From Candidatus Humimonas hydrogenitrophica (GTDB lineage: Bacteria; Gemmatimonadota; Gemmatimonadetes; Palauibacterales; Palauibacteraceae): 64,000 nt of DNA. Under the pieces are notes generated by a model. That model saw only the letters and a program-made list of their open reading frames with translations. It searched no databases and was not told the origin of the DNA. Location: contig CANPVD010000105.1 in the NCBI GenBank assembly GCA_947581615.1, positions 22,373 to 86,372 on the forward strand, written 5' to 3'. The position numbers and the translations under genes are program-made. Positions 1 to 9,184 of the stretch are shown in pieces (the stretch's first letter is position 1; each line of letters begins with the position of its first letter).

Positions 1-10
1 CGAACGAACG

Positions 11-31
11 TTCGCGCTCCCCGAGCGCGAA
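11..31. terminator. Perfect stem-loop near the left edge
   Basis: Nine-base arms TTCGCGCTC and GAGCGCGAA flank a CCC loop. It lies upstream of the aldolase gene and could end a transcript entering from the left. No T-run follows on either strand, so a terminator role is only a guess. Confidence 0.35.
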
Positions 32-96
32 TCACCACGGCCGGCCGCCCGGGTGGGGCCGGATCCTACCCAGCATTCGGAGCGAGGACAGAACTC

Positions 97-1017
97 ATGG
101 CCGCCACGGACGCACCCGCGACGACCCGACGCCCCACCCTCGAGGATCTGAATCTGTCGACGGGCAAAAGGGCACGCCTGTACGACATGCTCTACCACCA
201 CGGCGTGGGCAACGGGACGCTGCTCTGCCTGCCCATCGACCATGGCCTCGAGCACGGCCCGCGCGACTTCCTGGTCAACCCGGCGGCCGCCGACCCGGCG
301 TTCCAGTTCGAGCTCGCCATCCAGGGCGGCTACAACGCCATCGCCTGCCAGATCGGGTTCGCCGAGAGGTACTTTCCGCGCTTCGCGGGGCGGGTGCCGC
401 TCATCCTGAAGATCAACGGTAAGACGAACATTCCCTCCGACGCGGACGCGCACTCGCCCGTGACCGCCTCGGTCGAGGACGCGGTGCGGCTCGGGGCGCA
501 CGCCATCGGCTACACGATGTACGTGGGCTCGCCGCAGCAGTCCCGTCACTTCGAGGACTTCCGGAGGGTCCGCCAGGACGCGGAGCGCTACGGGATCCCG
601 ATCGTCATGTGGGCCTACCCGCGCGGCTCGGCCGTGGAAGAGAAGGGCGGGCGCGACTGCCTGTACGCGGTGGATTACGCAGCGCGCGTAGCGATGGAGC
701 TCGGGGCGGACGTCGTCAAGCTCAACGTGCCCGAGAAGAGCGACAAGGACGCCGACATGCCGGCGAAGTACCGGGAGCTGGAGTGGGACTACGCCGAGGG
801 CGCCGCCCGGGTCACCCGCTCGGCGCAGAACACGCTCGTCCTGTTCTCGGGCGGTAGCAAGGTGAGCGACGAGGACCTCCTCGAGAAGGGACGGCTGGTC
901 ATGGAGGGCGGGGCCACGGGCCTCATCTTCGGCCGCAACATGTGGCAGCGGCCCATGGACGAGGCCCTGGCCGTCACCCGCAAGGTCAAGGCGATGTTCG
1001 AGGACTACGGTGTCTGA
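97..1017 (+). CDS. fbaB: Class I fructose-bisphosphate aldolase, DhnA/FbaB type
   Basis: Cytoplasmic TIM-barrel aldolase of 306 residues that splits or forms fructose-1,6-bisphosphate through a lysine Schiff base. The motif DVVKLNVPEK contains the expected Schiff-base lysine (about residue 208). LPIDHGLEHGP near residue 45 and LFSGGSKVSD near residue 250 are typical of the DhnA family, the latter forming the phosphate site. The ATG at 97 follows a GAGG ribosome site by nine bases. The 3' end overlaps rpe by 8 bases, so the two are probably translated together in a sugar-phosphate operon. Related DhnA proteins include 2-amino-3,7-dideoxyheptulosonate synthase (ADH synthase), but the glycolytic role fits the neighbour best. 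Confidence 0.87.
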   Translation: MAATDAPATTRRPTLEDLNLSTGKRARLYDMLYHHGVGNGTLLCLPIDHGLEHGPRDFLVNPAAADPAFQFELAIQGGYNAIACQIGFAERYFPRFAGRVPLILKINGKTNIPSDADAHSPVTASVEDAVRLGAHAIGYTMYVGSPQQSRHFEDFRRVRQDAERYGIPIVMWAYPRGSAVEEKGGRDCLYAVDYAARVAMELGADVVKLNVPEKSDKDADMPAKYRELEWDYAEGAARVTRSAQNTLVLFSGGSKVSDEDLLEKGRLVMEGGATGLIFGRNMWQRPMDEALAVTRKVKAMFEDYGV

Positions 1018-1726
1018 GAACTCCGCCGGCGGCACGCACCGCCGCCCCATGCCCCAGGGGGTCGTGATCGCCCCCTCCATCCTGGCGGCCGACTACGTCC
1101 GCCTGGGCGAGCAGGTGGCCGAGGCCGAGGAGGCGGGCGCCCGTTGGTTCCAGGTGGACGTGATGGACGGCCACTTCGTCCCCAACCTCAGCATCGGCCT
1201 CCCGGTGCTCGAGTCGTTGCGGCCGGTGACCGACGCCTTCCTGGACGTCCACCTCATGATCGACAACCCGGAGGGATTCCTGGAGCCCTTCGCGCGGGCG
1301 GGCGCCGACCTCATCACGGTCCACCAGGAGGTGTGCCCCCACCTGCACCGCGAGGTGCACGAGATCCGGCGCCTGGGGTGCAGGGCCGGGGTGGCCATCG
1401 ACCCCTCCACCCCCGCCGAGATGCTGTCGGAGATCCTCCCCTTCGTGGACCTGGTGCTGGTCATGACCGTGAATCCCGGGTTCGGCGGTCAATCCTTCAT
1501 CCACGCCGCTCTGCGCAAGGTGAAACGCGTGCGTGAGATGGCGGCCCGCTACTCGCTCAGGGGCCTGCGCGTGCAGGTGGACGGCGGCGTCGACCCCGAG
1601 ACCGCGGCCCTGTCGGTGGACGCGGGCGCCGACGTGCTGGTCGCCGGCTCCTCGGTGTTCCGGGGGCCGGGCACGATCGCCGAGAACTACCGGGCCCTGC
1701 GGCGCGCCGTGGCGGTCGAGGTTTGA
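1010..1726 (+). CDS. rpe: Ribulose-phosphate 3-epimerase
   Basis: Interconverts ribulose-5-phosphate and xylulose-5-phosphate in the pentose phosphate pathway. The 238-residue length is normal with a short N-terminal extension. IAPSILAADY, the metal-binding DVMDGHFVPN, DVHLMI and the VNPGFGGQSF phosphate loop are all present, as is the late DGGV motif. The GTG at 1010 lies inside the end of fbaB with GAGG six bases upstream; an internal ATG at 1049 would remove the extension. Its stop overlaps the next gene in TTGA. Confidence 0.95.
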   Translation: MSENSAGGTHRRPMPQGVVIAPSILAADYVRLGEQVAEAEEAGARWFQVDVMDGHFVPNLSIGLPVLESLRPVTDAFLDVHLMIDNPEGFLEPFARAGADLITVHQEVCPHLHREVHEIRRLGCRAGVAIDPSTPAEMLSEILPFVDLVLVMTVNPGFGGQSFIHAALRKVKRVREMAARYSLRGLRVQVDGGVDPETAALSVDAGADVLVAGSSVFRGPGTIAENYRALRRAVAVEV

Positions 1727-3060
1727 GCGCCCCCCCCGGCGGCGAGGCCGCCGAAGTCGTCGAGGGTGCCCAGACGACCGAGCCTGCCGAAGGAGCGCCC
1801 TCCCCCGCGTCGCCGGATCGCCGCTACCCGGAAGCGCCGGCCCGCCGGGCCGGCGCGCTGAGCCTGGATCCGGACGAACTGCGCCGCTACGTCCGTCACC
1901 TCTCGATCCCCGATGTCGGCGAGGAGGGCCAGCGGCGGCTCAAGGCCGCGCGCGTGCTGCTGGTGGGGGCCGGGGGGCTCGGCTCCCCGGCCGCCCTCTA
2001 CCTGGCGGCCGCCGGGATCGGCACCCTCGGCCTGGTCGACTTCGACCAGGTCGACGTCACCAACCTCCACCGGCAGGTGCTGTACGGCACCGCCGCGGTC
2101 GGCCGGCCGAAGCTGGACTCGGCCCGCGCGCGCCTGGCCGACCTCAACCCGGAGGTGCGGGTCGAGACGTTCCAGACCCGGCTCGACAGCGGGAACGCGC
2201 TCGAGCTCCTGGAGGGGTGGGACGTGGTCGTGGACGGAAGCGACAACTTCCCCACCCGCTACCTGGTGAACGACGCCTGCGTCCTCCTCGGAATCCCGGA
2301 CGTGTGGGGCGCCATCTTCCGCTTCGAGGGCCAGGCCTCCGTGTTCGGCGTCCCGGGCGGTCCCTGCTACCGGTGCGTGTTCCCCGAGCCGCCTCCGCCA
2401 GGCTCGGTGCCGAGCTGCGCCGAGGCGGGCGTGCTGGGCGTGCTCCCGGGGATCGTGGGGATGATCCAGGCGACCGAGGCCATCAAGCTCGTGCTGGGGC
2501 TGGGACGGACCCTGGCGGGGCGCCTGCTCCTGATCGACGCTCTCGAGATGCGGTTCCGGGACCTCTCGGTCCCGGCCGACCCGCGCTGCCCCGTGTGCGG
2601 AGAGCATCCCACGGTGACCGAGCTCATCGACTACGAGGCGTTCTGCGGCGGCCCGGAGGAGACGGGGCTCGCGCCGGCGGGCGGCGCGGAAGCGGCCGGC
2701 GCGGCCGGTTCGGGCGGGAGCGCCGGGCCGGGGGTGCCCCCGGTCATCTCGGTGCGCGAGCTGAGCGCGCGCCTGGAGGGCCCGGAGCCCCCCGCGCTCC
2801 TGGACGTGCGCGAACCGTTCGAGTGGGGGATCTGCAACCTGGAGACCCGGGGCGCGCGCCTCCTGCCGCTGGCCGAGCTGCCCGGCGCCCTGGACTCGCT
2901 GGACCCCGACCGCGAGCTGGTGGTGTACTGCCACACCGGCAACCGGAGCGGCCTCGCCGTGCGCTTCCTGCGCCAGGCGGGCTTCGAGCGGGCCCGCAAC
3001 CTGGCGGGCGGCATCCAGGCCTGGGCCGAGCAGATCGACCCGGGCATGCCGACGTACTGA
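1723..3060 (+). CDS. moeB: MoeB/ThiF-type adenylyltransferase fused to a rhodanese domain
   Basis: E1-like enzyme that adenylates the C-terminal glycine of a sulfur carrier (MoaD or ThiS). The 445-residue protein has a proline/glutamate-rich leader of about 50 residues, then the ATP loop VGAGGLGSPAALYLA and NLHRQVLY. The zinc pairs CYRC and CPVC are kept. A C-terminal rhodanese domain starts near residue 345 with active-site loop CHTGNRSG, as in eukaryotic MOCS3, so one chain could activate the carrier and donate the sulfur. Start is TTG at 1723 inside TTGA with rpe. No moa or thi genes are nearby, so the partner is unknown. Confidence 0.85.
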   Translation: MSAPPGGEAAEVVEGAQTTEPAEGAPSPASPDRRYPEAPARRAGALSLDPDELRRYVRHLSIPDVGEEGQRRLKAARVLLVGAGGLGSPAALYLAAAGIGTLGLVDFDQVDVTNLHRQVLYGTAAVGRPKLDSARARLADLNPEVRVETFQTRLDSGNALELLEGWDVVVDGSDNFPTRYLVNDACVLLGIPDVWGAIFRFEGQASVFGVPGGPCYRCVFPEPPPPGSVPSCAEAGVLGVLPGIVGMIQATEAIKLVLGLGRTLAGRLLLIDALEMRFRDLSVPADPRCPVCGEHPTVTELIDYEAFCGGPEETGLAPAGGAEAAGAAGSGGSAGPGVPPVISVRELSARLEGPEPPALLDVREPFEWGICNLETRGARLLPLAELPGALDSLDPDRELVVYCHTGNRSGLAVRFLRQAGFERARNLAGGIQAWAEQIDPGMPTY

Positions 3061-3093
3061 GGGGGATGGGCGGAGCGTGAGGAGCGAGCGGCC

Positions 3094-4023
3094 GTGAAGA
3101 TCGTGTCGCTGCTGGCCAGCGCTACCGAGATCGTCTGCGACCTGGGGCTGGAGGACGCCCTGGTCGGGATCTCGCACGAGTGCGACTGGCCGCCCCGGGT
3201 CCTGGACCGCCCCCGGGTGAGTCGCACCCGCTTCGACCCCTCCGGGCTCTCTTCGGCCGCCATCGACGCGGCCGTGCGCCGCGCCATGGCCGAGCACGGC
3301 AGCGTGTACGAGGTCGACGGCGAGCGGCTGGCCGAGCTGGAGCCCGACCTGATCCTCACCCAGGCGGTGTGCGAGGTGTGCGCCGTGCCCACGCCGGGGG
3401 TGCGGGAGGTGGTTCGGGAGCGCGGGCTGGACGCGGAGGTCCTCTCCCTGGACGCCCACACCCTGGAGGAGATCCTGGACTCGATCGTCCTTGTGGGCGA
3501 GGTGGCCGGGGTGCCGGACCGGGCCGGCCGGCTGGGCGCGGAGCTCGCCGAGCGGCTGGACGATGTCCGCGCCGCGGTGGCCGGCGCGCCTCCCCTGCGC
3601 ACCCTGGCGATCGAGTGGTTGGCTCCGCCCTTCGAGCCCGGCCACTGGGTGCCCGGGATGGTCCGGATGGCCGGGGGCGTGAACCTGGCCGGGGAGGAGG
3701 GAGCGCCCTCGCGCCAGGTGACATGGGAAGAGCTGGCGGGGCTCGACCCCGACGCGCTGGTCGTCATGCCGTGCGGGTACGGGCTGGAGGCCTCGCGCCG
3801 CGAGGCGGACGAGCACGCCGACCGGCTCCTGGCCGTCGCTCCCCGGGCGATCGCGGAGGGTCGCGCCTTCGTGGTGGACGGCTCCTCGTACTTCAACCGC
3901 TCGGGGCCGCGGACCGCGACGGGGGTCGAGATCCTGGCCGGCCTCCTGCATCCCGAGCGCATCGACGCACCGCCGGAGGGCACGGCGGCGCGGTGGGGGC
4001 CGGCGGAGGCAGAGCGCGGCTGA
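3094..4023 (+). CDS. BtuF-like substrate-binding protein, possibly cobalamin-binding
   Basis: The 309-residue protein matches the periplasmic-binding fold used for cobalamin and ferric chelates. The opening SLLASATEIVCDLGLEDALVG and the following SHECDWPP are the signature of proteins annotated as cobalamin-binding. No signal peptide is visible: the chain starts directly with the first beta strand (KIVSLLAS). It may therefore be cytoplasmic, or the true start may lie elsewhere. No BtuC or BtuD is encoded nearby, so transport is unproven. GTG start at 3094 with purine-rich sequence upstream. Confidence 0.72.
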   Translation: MKIVSLLASATEIVCDLGLEDALVGISHECDWPPRVLDRPRVSRTRFDPSGLSSAAIDAAVRRAMAEHGSVYEVDGERLAELEPDLILTQAVCEVCAVPTPGVREVVRERGLDAEVLSLDAHTLEEILDSIVLVGEVAGVPDRAGRLGAELAERLDDVRAAVAGAPPLRTLAIEWLAPPFEPGHWVPGMVRMAGGVNLAGEEGAPSRQVTWEELAGLDPDALVVMPCGYGLEASRREADEHADRLLAVAPRAIAEGRAFVVDGSSYFNRSGPRTATGVEILAGLLHPERIDAPPEGTAARWGPAEAERG

Positions 4024-4027
4024 CGGC

Positions 4028-4047
4028 CTCGGCTCCGCGCAGCCGAG
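4028..4047. terminator. Hairpin between convergent genes
   Basis: CTCGGCT and AGCCGAG pair perfectly around a six-base loop in the 50 bases separating the convergent BtuF-like and serA genes. The position fits a bidirectional terminator. It has no T-tract, which is usual in this GC-rich window. Confidence 0.5.
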
Positions 4048-4073
4048 CGCCCGACGCGGCCAGGACGACGCCG

Positions 4074-5050
<977 letters not shown>

Positions 5051-5054
<4 letters not shown>

Positions 5055-6184
5055 CGGGACAGCTCCTCCTGGAGGACCCGGTCGAGGGTGCCCAGGAGCT
5101 CCTCCAGCTCCGCCGGCGTGTGGTCCCCCATGTGCCCGATCCGGATCGTGCTCGGCGCCAGCTTGCCGTAGCCGGACCCGATCACCCACCCGTGCCGGCG
5201 CAGCGCCGCGACCAGGTCGGGCCCGACCAGCCGCTCGGGCAGCCGGACCGCGGTCACGGTCGGGGAGCGGTAGCCCTCGGGCGCCAGCACCTCGAAGTCC
5301 AGGCCTGTCCGGGTGGCCAGCGCCCCCGTCCAGGCGTGGGCGCGCCGCGCCATGGCCGCGTGTCTCTCGAGCCGGGCCTCGAGCCCCTCGGCGTCGATCC
5401 GCTGGAGCTGGCGGGCCAGAGCGTAGAACAGGGTCAGGGCCGGCGTGTTGGGCGTCTGGTGCTGACGCGCGCGGCGCTCGAAGTCGAGGAGGTCGAAGTA
5501 ATAGCTGCGCGGGCTCACCTCGGCCGCGCGCTCCAGGGCCCGCCCGGAAGCCACCCCGAAAGCGAGGCCCGGGGGGAGGGCGAGCGCCTTCTGGGAGCCG
5601 GTGAGCATGAAGTCCAGCCCCCACTCGTCGAAGCGGACCTCGGTCCCGGCCACCGAGGAGACGCCGTCCACGGCCACAAGGAGGTCGTCGTGCCCGCGCA
5701 CGACCTCGGCCAGCCGGGCTACCGGGTTGAGGACGCCGGTCGAGGTCTCCGAGTGCACCACCGTGACCAGGTCGTAGCGCCCCGGCGCCTCCGCGAGCTT
5801 CTCGGCGACCCGGTCGGGGAGATTGGGAGAGCCCCACTCCACCTCCAGCCGGTCGGCCGGACGGCCGGTGAGCGCCGCGATGTCGTGGAAGCGGCCGCTG
5901 AACGCCCCGCACACCAGGCACAGGATCCGCCGCCGGCTGAGGTTGGTCACCGCCGCCTCCATGAGCCCGGTGGCCGAGGAGGTCGACACGTACACGGGGC
6001 GGTCGGTGCCGAACAGGCGGCCCAGGCCGGGCTGCAGGCCGGCCATGAGCACCTTCATGGCCGAGCCGCGGTGCGCGATCACGGGCCGAGCCTGCGCCTC
6101 CAGCACCTCCGGCCGCACCTCCGTGGGCCCCGGCAGGAAGAAGCGGCCGTACGCGAGCTCGCCGCCCCCCGGTCGGTGGCTCAT
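5051..6184 (-). CDS. Class V aminotransferase, probably serine pathway
   Basis: PLP enzyme of 377 residues related to alanine-glyoxylate and phosphoserine aminotransferases. GRFFLPGPTEVRPEV opens the fold and GSQKALALPPGL carries the PLP lysine. Sitting between an O-methyltransferase and serA, it could convert phosphohydroxypyruvate to phosphoserine. In several phyla lacking classical SerC a protein of this family does that job; applying it here is inference. The ATG at 6184 overlaps the upstream TGA as ATGA, and the 3' end overlaps serA as CTGA. Confidence 0.82.
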
Positions 6185-6858
6185 CCGGACCTCCCGCTCC
6201 GTTCTCCCCGGCGGCGAGCCACGGTGAGCCCGTCCCGTACCGGTACGATCACCGCGTCGAAGCGTTCGTCCCCGGCCAGCCGCTCGTTGAAGGTGCGAAT
6301 GGCGATGGTGGATGGGTCCTGGTCGGACGGGTCCGCCACCCGGCCGCGCCACAGCGTGTTGTCCGCCACCAGGAGCCCGCCGGGACCCAGGAGGCCGGTG
6401 GCCTCCTGTAGGTAGAAGGGGTAGCTCTCCTTGTCGGCGTCGATGAACACGAGGTCGAAGGAGGCGCGCCCGGCCAGGTCCTCCAGCGTCTCGCGCGCGT
6501 CCCCCAGACGCACCTCCGCGCGTCCCTCCTCGCCGGCCCGCGCCATGGCCTGGCGCGCCAGCTCGGCGTGGGCCGGCTCCCGCTCGAGCGTGACGAGTCG
6601 GGCATCGGAGGGGAGGAGCGACAGGAGCCACAGCCCCGAGTAGCCGCCCAGCGTCCCGATCTCGAGGAGCCGCCGCGCCCCGGCGGTCGCGGCGAGGAGG
6701 GCGAGGAGGCGTCCCTCGAGGGCGGAGACGTGGATGAGGGGCAACTCCCTCCGGTCGAGCTCGTCCCGGATCCAGCGCATCGTGTCGGTCTCGGGCGCGT
6801 GCAGCGCCTCGATGTAGTTCGCGCAGCGCTCGAGCGTCGCTTCATCCATGCGTGCCAT
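6181..6858 (-). CDS. SAM-dependent O-methyltransferase, COMT-like small type
   Basis: Soluble class I methyltransferase of about 225 residues, the size of bacterial caffeoyl-CoA/catechol O-methyltransferase homologues. The SAM loop reads LEIGTLGGYSG, and VFIDADKESYPFYL is the metal/acceptor motif of the family. VADNTLWRG completes the metal site. Two ATGs (6858 and 6849) are possible starts. The acceptor cannot be told from the sequence. It heads the aminotransferase-serA chain and is coupled to it by ATGA, although its chemistry is not obviously serine-related. Confidence 0.83.
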   Translation of the reverse strand: MARMDEATLERCANYIEALHAPETDTMRWIRDELDRRELPLIHVSALEGRLLALLAATAGARRLLEIGTLGGYSGLWLLSLLPSDARLVTLEREPAHAELARQAMARAGEEGRAEVRLGDARETLEDLAGRASFDLVFIDADKESYPFYLQEATGLLGPGGLLVADNTLWRGRVADPSDQDPSTIAIRTFNERLAGDERFDAVIVPVRDGLTVARRRGERSGRSG

Positions 6859-6890
6859 GTCCTTCCCTGTCGAGTCCGTTCGAACCGTGC

Positions 6891-8351
6891 TCAGCCGTCC
6901 GCGCGCGCCGGCGACCGGGCCTCGCCGCAGGCGCGCCGCGCCGCCCGGAGCCACACGCGCACCCGGGCCGGGCGCCCGGCGCGTGGATCCTCTCGCTCGG
7001 ATCGCACCAGCGCCGTGACCCTCTCCTGCGGCGTTCGTGCCAGCGCGCAGACGCCGCGCACGCCCCCCCGCCACAGCGCCGCCGCGTTGCGCGTGCCGAT
7101 ACCGCGGAGCGAGGCGAGCCGGGCGGCCCGGACCAGCGCTCCCGCGCGGCCCGGGGGCAGGCCTGCGCGGCGGCTCACCGCGGCGGAGTCGGTCTCCGCC
7201 AGCGCCCGAGCCCCCCCGAGGCCGGCCGCCTCGAGGTGCCGGATCTCGGCCGGGCTCGCGCCCGGCAGGTCGGCGAGCCGCGGCGCCGAAGAATCCACCG
7301 TCCACCGGTCGAGGCCGACCTGCACGGCGGCGCAGAACAGGAGGGCGAGGACGACGGCCACGGGCGCCCGACCCAGACGGAGGCGGGTCGCCGGACGCTC
7401 GGGCGCCGCCTGGCGCTCCGCCGCGGCCGAGTCCGGCGGCCCCGCGCTCCACCCCGGCACGGCCACGCCCAGGTTGGCGAGCGCGTGGTAGATGACGAAG
7501 CAGTCGAGGGCGAACACCGGGAAGCCCAGGAAGCCGGGCAGCGGCATCTCGAACAGCTTGAGCCGCTCGAGGCCCGGCACCGTGTAGATCCAGCGGGCGC
7601 CGGCGAGGCGGTTGTAGCCCTCCCACAGGAGGCCGATGCCGGCGCCGCCGGCCAGCAGGCGGACGATCCGCGTCCAGCTCCCCCTCGCCAGGTCGCCGAG
7701 CAGCGAGCTGCCCGGGTCCCGGGCGTGGTTGAAGGGCTCGAGAAGGAGGGTCGAGGCGCCCCAGATGAGGGGGAAGAAGGCGTCGGGCCAGCGCACGGCG
7801 AGGAGGACGAAGGCGGCCCCGAGGAGGAGGCAGACGGCGTAGTGCCGGCGTCGGACCCGGAAGCGGGGCCGGCTCCAGCCCCGCGCCAGCCCGACCTCGT
7901 CCATCCAGCGCTGCGCCAGGTAGATGGCGGGGAGCACGGTGGCGAAGGCCGCGAAGGTCCCGGCCCAGCGCGGCGGGAGGGCGGCCGGGACGAACACGTA
8001 GTACCAGTCCGCCATCCTCAGGTTGAGGAGCTCGAACAGGTACCAGGTGGGTCCGGACCAGAACCACAGCGACAGCGCGAAGCGGGGCCGGCCCGCCAGA
8101 AGCGCGCTCCCCGTCCTCAGCGCCAGGCCGCCGTCCAGCAGGAGGAGGGTCGGGTACCAGGCGAACTGGAAGAACCAGTCGCGGAGCGGCTGCGCCCCGC
8201 GCGCGGCGAGGAGGATGGCGACGAACAGCGCCGCCGCGCCGAGGCCCGCCTCCAGGGCGCCCCGGCGTCGGCCCGTCCCGCGCTCCGTTCCCGCCCCCTC
8301 GTCCGATCTCGTCCCGGCCTCCCCGCTCGAGCCTCCGGCGCCTCCCGGCAC
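6891..8351 (-). CDS. Polytopic membrane protein with C-terminal helix-hairpin-helix tail
   Basis: Unrecognised protein of about 486 residues. The N-terminal two thirds contain roughly eight to nine hydrophobic helices rich in Trp and Tyr. After the last helix an extra-membrane tail reads as tandem helix-hairpin-helix units: LADLPGASPAEIRHLEAAGL, a middle copy, then ARLASLRGIGTRNAAAL. Such GIG-type hairpins usually bind DNA or act as DUF4332-like modules; joining one to a membrane domain is unusual. The start is uncertain: no ATG is available near the N-terminus and GTG at 8351 is the best in-frame choice. The gene ends 33 bases before the methyltransferase and may be cotranscribed with it. 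Confidence 0.62.
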   Translation of the reverse strand: MPGGAGGSSGEAGTRSDEGAGTERGTGRRRGALEAGLGAAALFVAILLAARGAQPLRDWFFQFAWYPTLLLLDGGLALRTGSALLAGRPRFALSLWFWSGPTWYLFELLNLRMADWYYVFVPAALPPRWAGTFAAFATVLPAIYLAQRWMDEVGLARGWSRPRFRVRRRHYAVCLLLGAAFVLLAVRWPDAFFPLIWGASTLLLEPFNHARDPGSSLLGDLARGSWTRIVRLLAGGAGIGLLWEGYNRLAGARWIYTVPGLERLKLFEMPLPGFLGFPVFALDCFVIYHALANLGVAVPGWSAGPPDSAAAERQAAPERPATRLRLGRAPVAVVLALLFCAAVQVGLDRWTVDSSAPRLADLPGASPAEIRHLEAAGLGGARALAETDSAAVSRRAGLPPGRAGALVRAARLASLRGIGTRNAAALWRGGVRGVCALARTPQERVTALVRSEREDPRAGRPARVRVWLRAARRACGEARSPARADG

Positions 8352-8492
8352 GGCAGCATACGATGCCGGCGGCGGCGGCGAAAACGGGGCGTTCGGGTTG
8401 ACGACATCGCGGGCTCGGGCGAGTTTGACCGCTCGCGGCACGGGAAGGGGTTCCGGGCCGCCACGCCCCGCTCCGGGAGACGGCCGAGACCG

Positions 8493-8765
8493 ATGCGCTA
8501 CGTGACCATGACCGCGATCGCGCCCGAGGAGGTCCTCGCGCGCGCCCGGCATTTCTTCGCCCGCAACACGCAGCTGGAGCTGGTCGAGGAGCGGGAGGAC
8601 GAGCTCGTGTTCCAGGGCGAGATCGGGCGTGCCGTCCTTCGAGTGGACCGCGAGCACGGCCGCACCAACGTCCGCGTGGAGACCGACCGGGTGGCGGGAC
8701 TCGACGTCACCGACATCGCCAAGCGCTTCCTGTACACGCTCCGGGTCGAGGGACAGAAAGTATGA
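8493..8765 (+). CDS. Small conserved-looking protein of unknown function
   Basis: Ninety residues, acidic and basic in turn, predicted alpha/beta: a helix around APEEVLARARHFFARN, then strands in LVFQGEIGRAVLRVD and TNVRVETD, and a final helix IAKRFLYTL. No signal or membrane segment and no recognised catalytic motif. A second ATG at 8508 is an alternative start. Its last base is shared with the next gene (ATGA), so the two products are probably made in equal amounts and may interact. Confidence 0.6.
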   Translation: MRYVTMTAIAPEEVLARARHFFARNTQLELVEEREDELVFQGEIGRAVLRVDREHGRTNVRVETDRVAGLDVTDIAKRFLYTLRVEGQKV

Positions 8766-9103
8766 CCGCCGACGCGAAGGCCCATCGCGACCGCTCGGCC
8801 GGACAGGGCTGGCGGGAGAGCAGCTCCGAGGAGACCGTGACCCTCCGGCTCATCATGCCGGACCACTGGCTCGAGCAGGTGACCGAGCTCCCGCTCGGCA
8901 CGTCCGTCCAGGAGGCCAAGCGACTCGGGCTCCGCGACCTCCTGCAGCGCGACACGGACCGTCCCGGCGACTTCTACGTGGAGTACGCGGAGCGGCGGGT
9001 GCCGGACGAGTCCATCACGCTGGCCGAGCTCGGCGCGCAGGACGGCGAGATCCTCTCCATCCGGGCCTACGACCTGGGCCACTACCCGAGGTTCGCGGGC
9101 TAG
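8762..9103 (+). CDS. Small protein with a ubiquitin-like (beta-grasp) layout
   Basis: 113 residues. After a polar leader of about 22 residues the order is strand VTLRLIMP, strand TELPLGTSV, helix VQEAKRLGLRDLL, strand FYVEYAERRVPDES, then ITLAELGAQDGEILSIRAY. The last part parallels the end of ubiquitin, where the K48-side strand is followed by TL..Y.I...STLHLVLRL. The chain ends YPRFAG rather than GG, so E1-type activation is doubtful as it stands. Coupled by ATGA to the 90-residue gene before it. The fold assignment is pattern-based inference. Confidence 0.6.
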   Translation: MTADAKAHRDRSAGQGWRESSSEETVTLRLIMPDHWLEQVTELPLGTSVQEAKRLGLRDLLQRDTDRPGDFYVEYAERRVPDESITLAELGAQDGEILSIRAYDLGHYPRFAG

Positions 9104-9184
9104 AGCGGCCACACGCGGCGGAAGGCGGGTCGGTCCGTCGGTGCGATCCGGCGGCGGGGCCCGCTCCCTCCCCGCCCCGCCGGT

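Noticed and set aside
8398..8426. TTGACG followed after 17 bases by GAGTTT, as a promoter for the 8493 gene
   Set aside because: The -10 has too few consensus bases and the site lies inside the divergent gene's possible leader.
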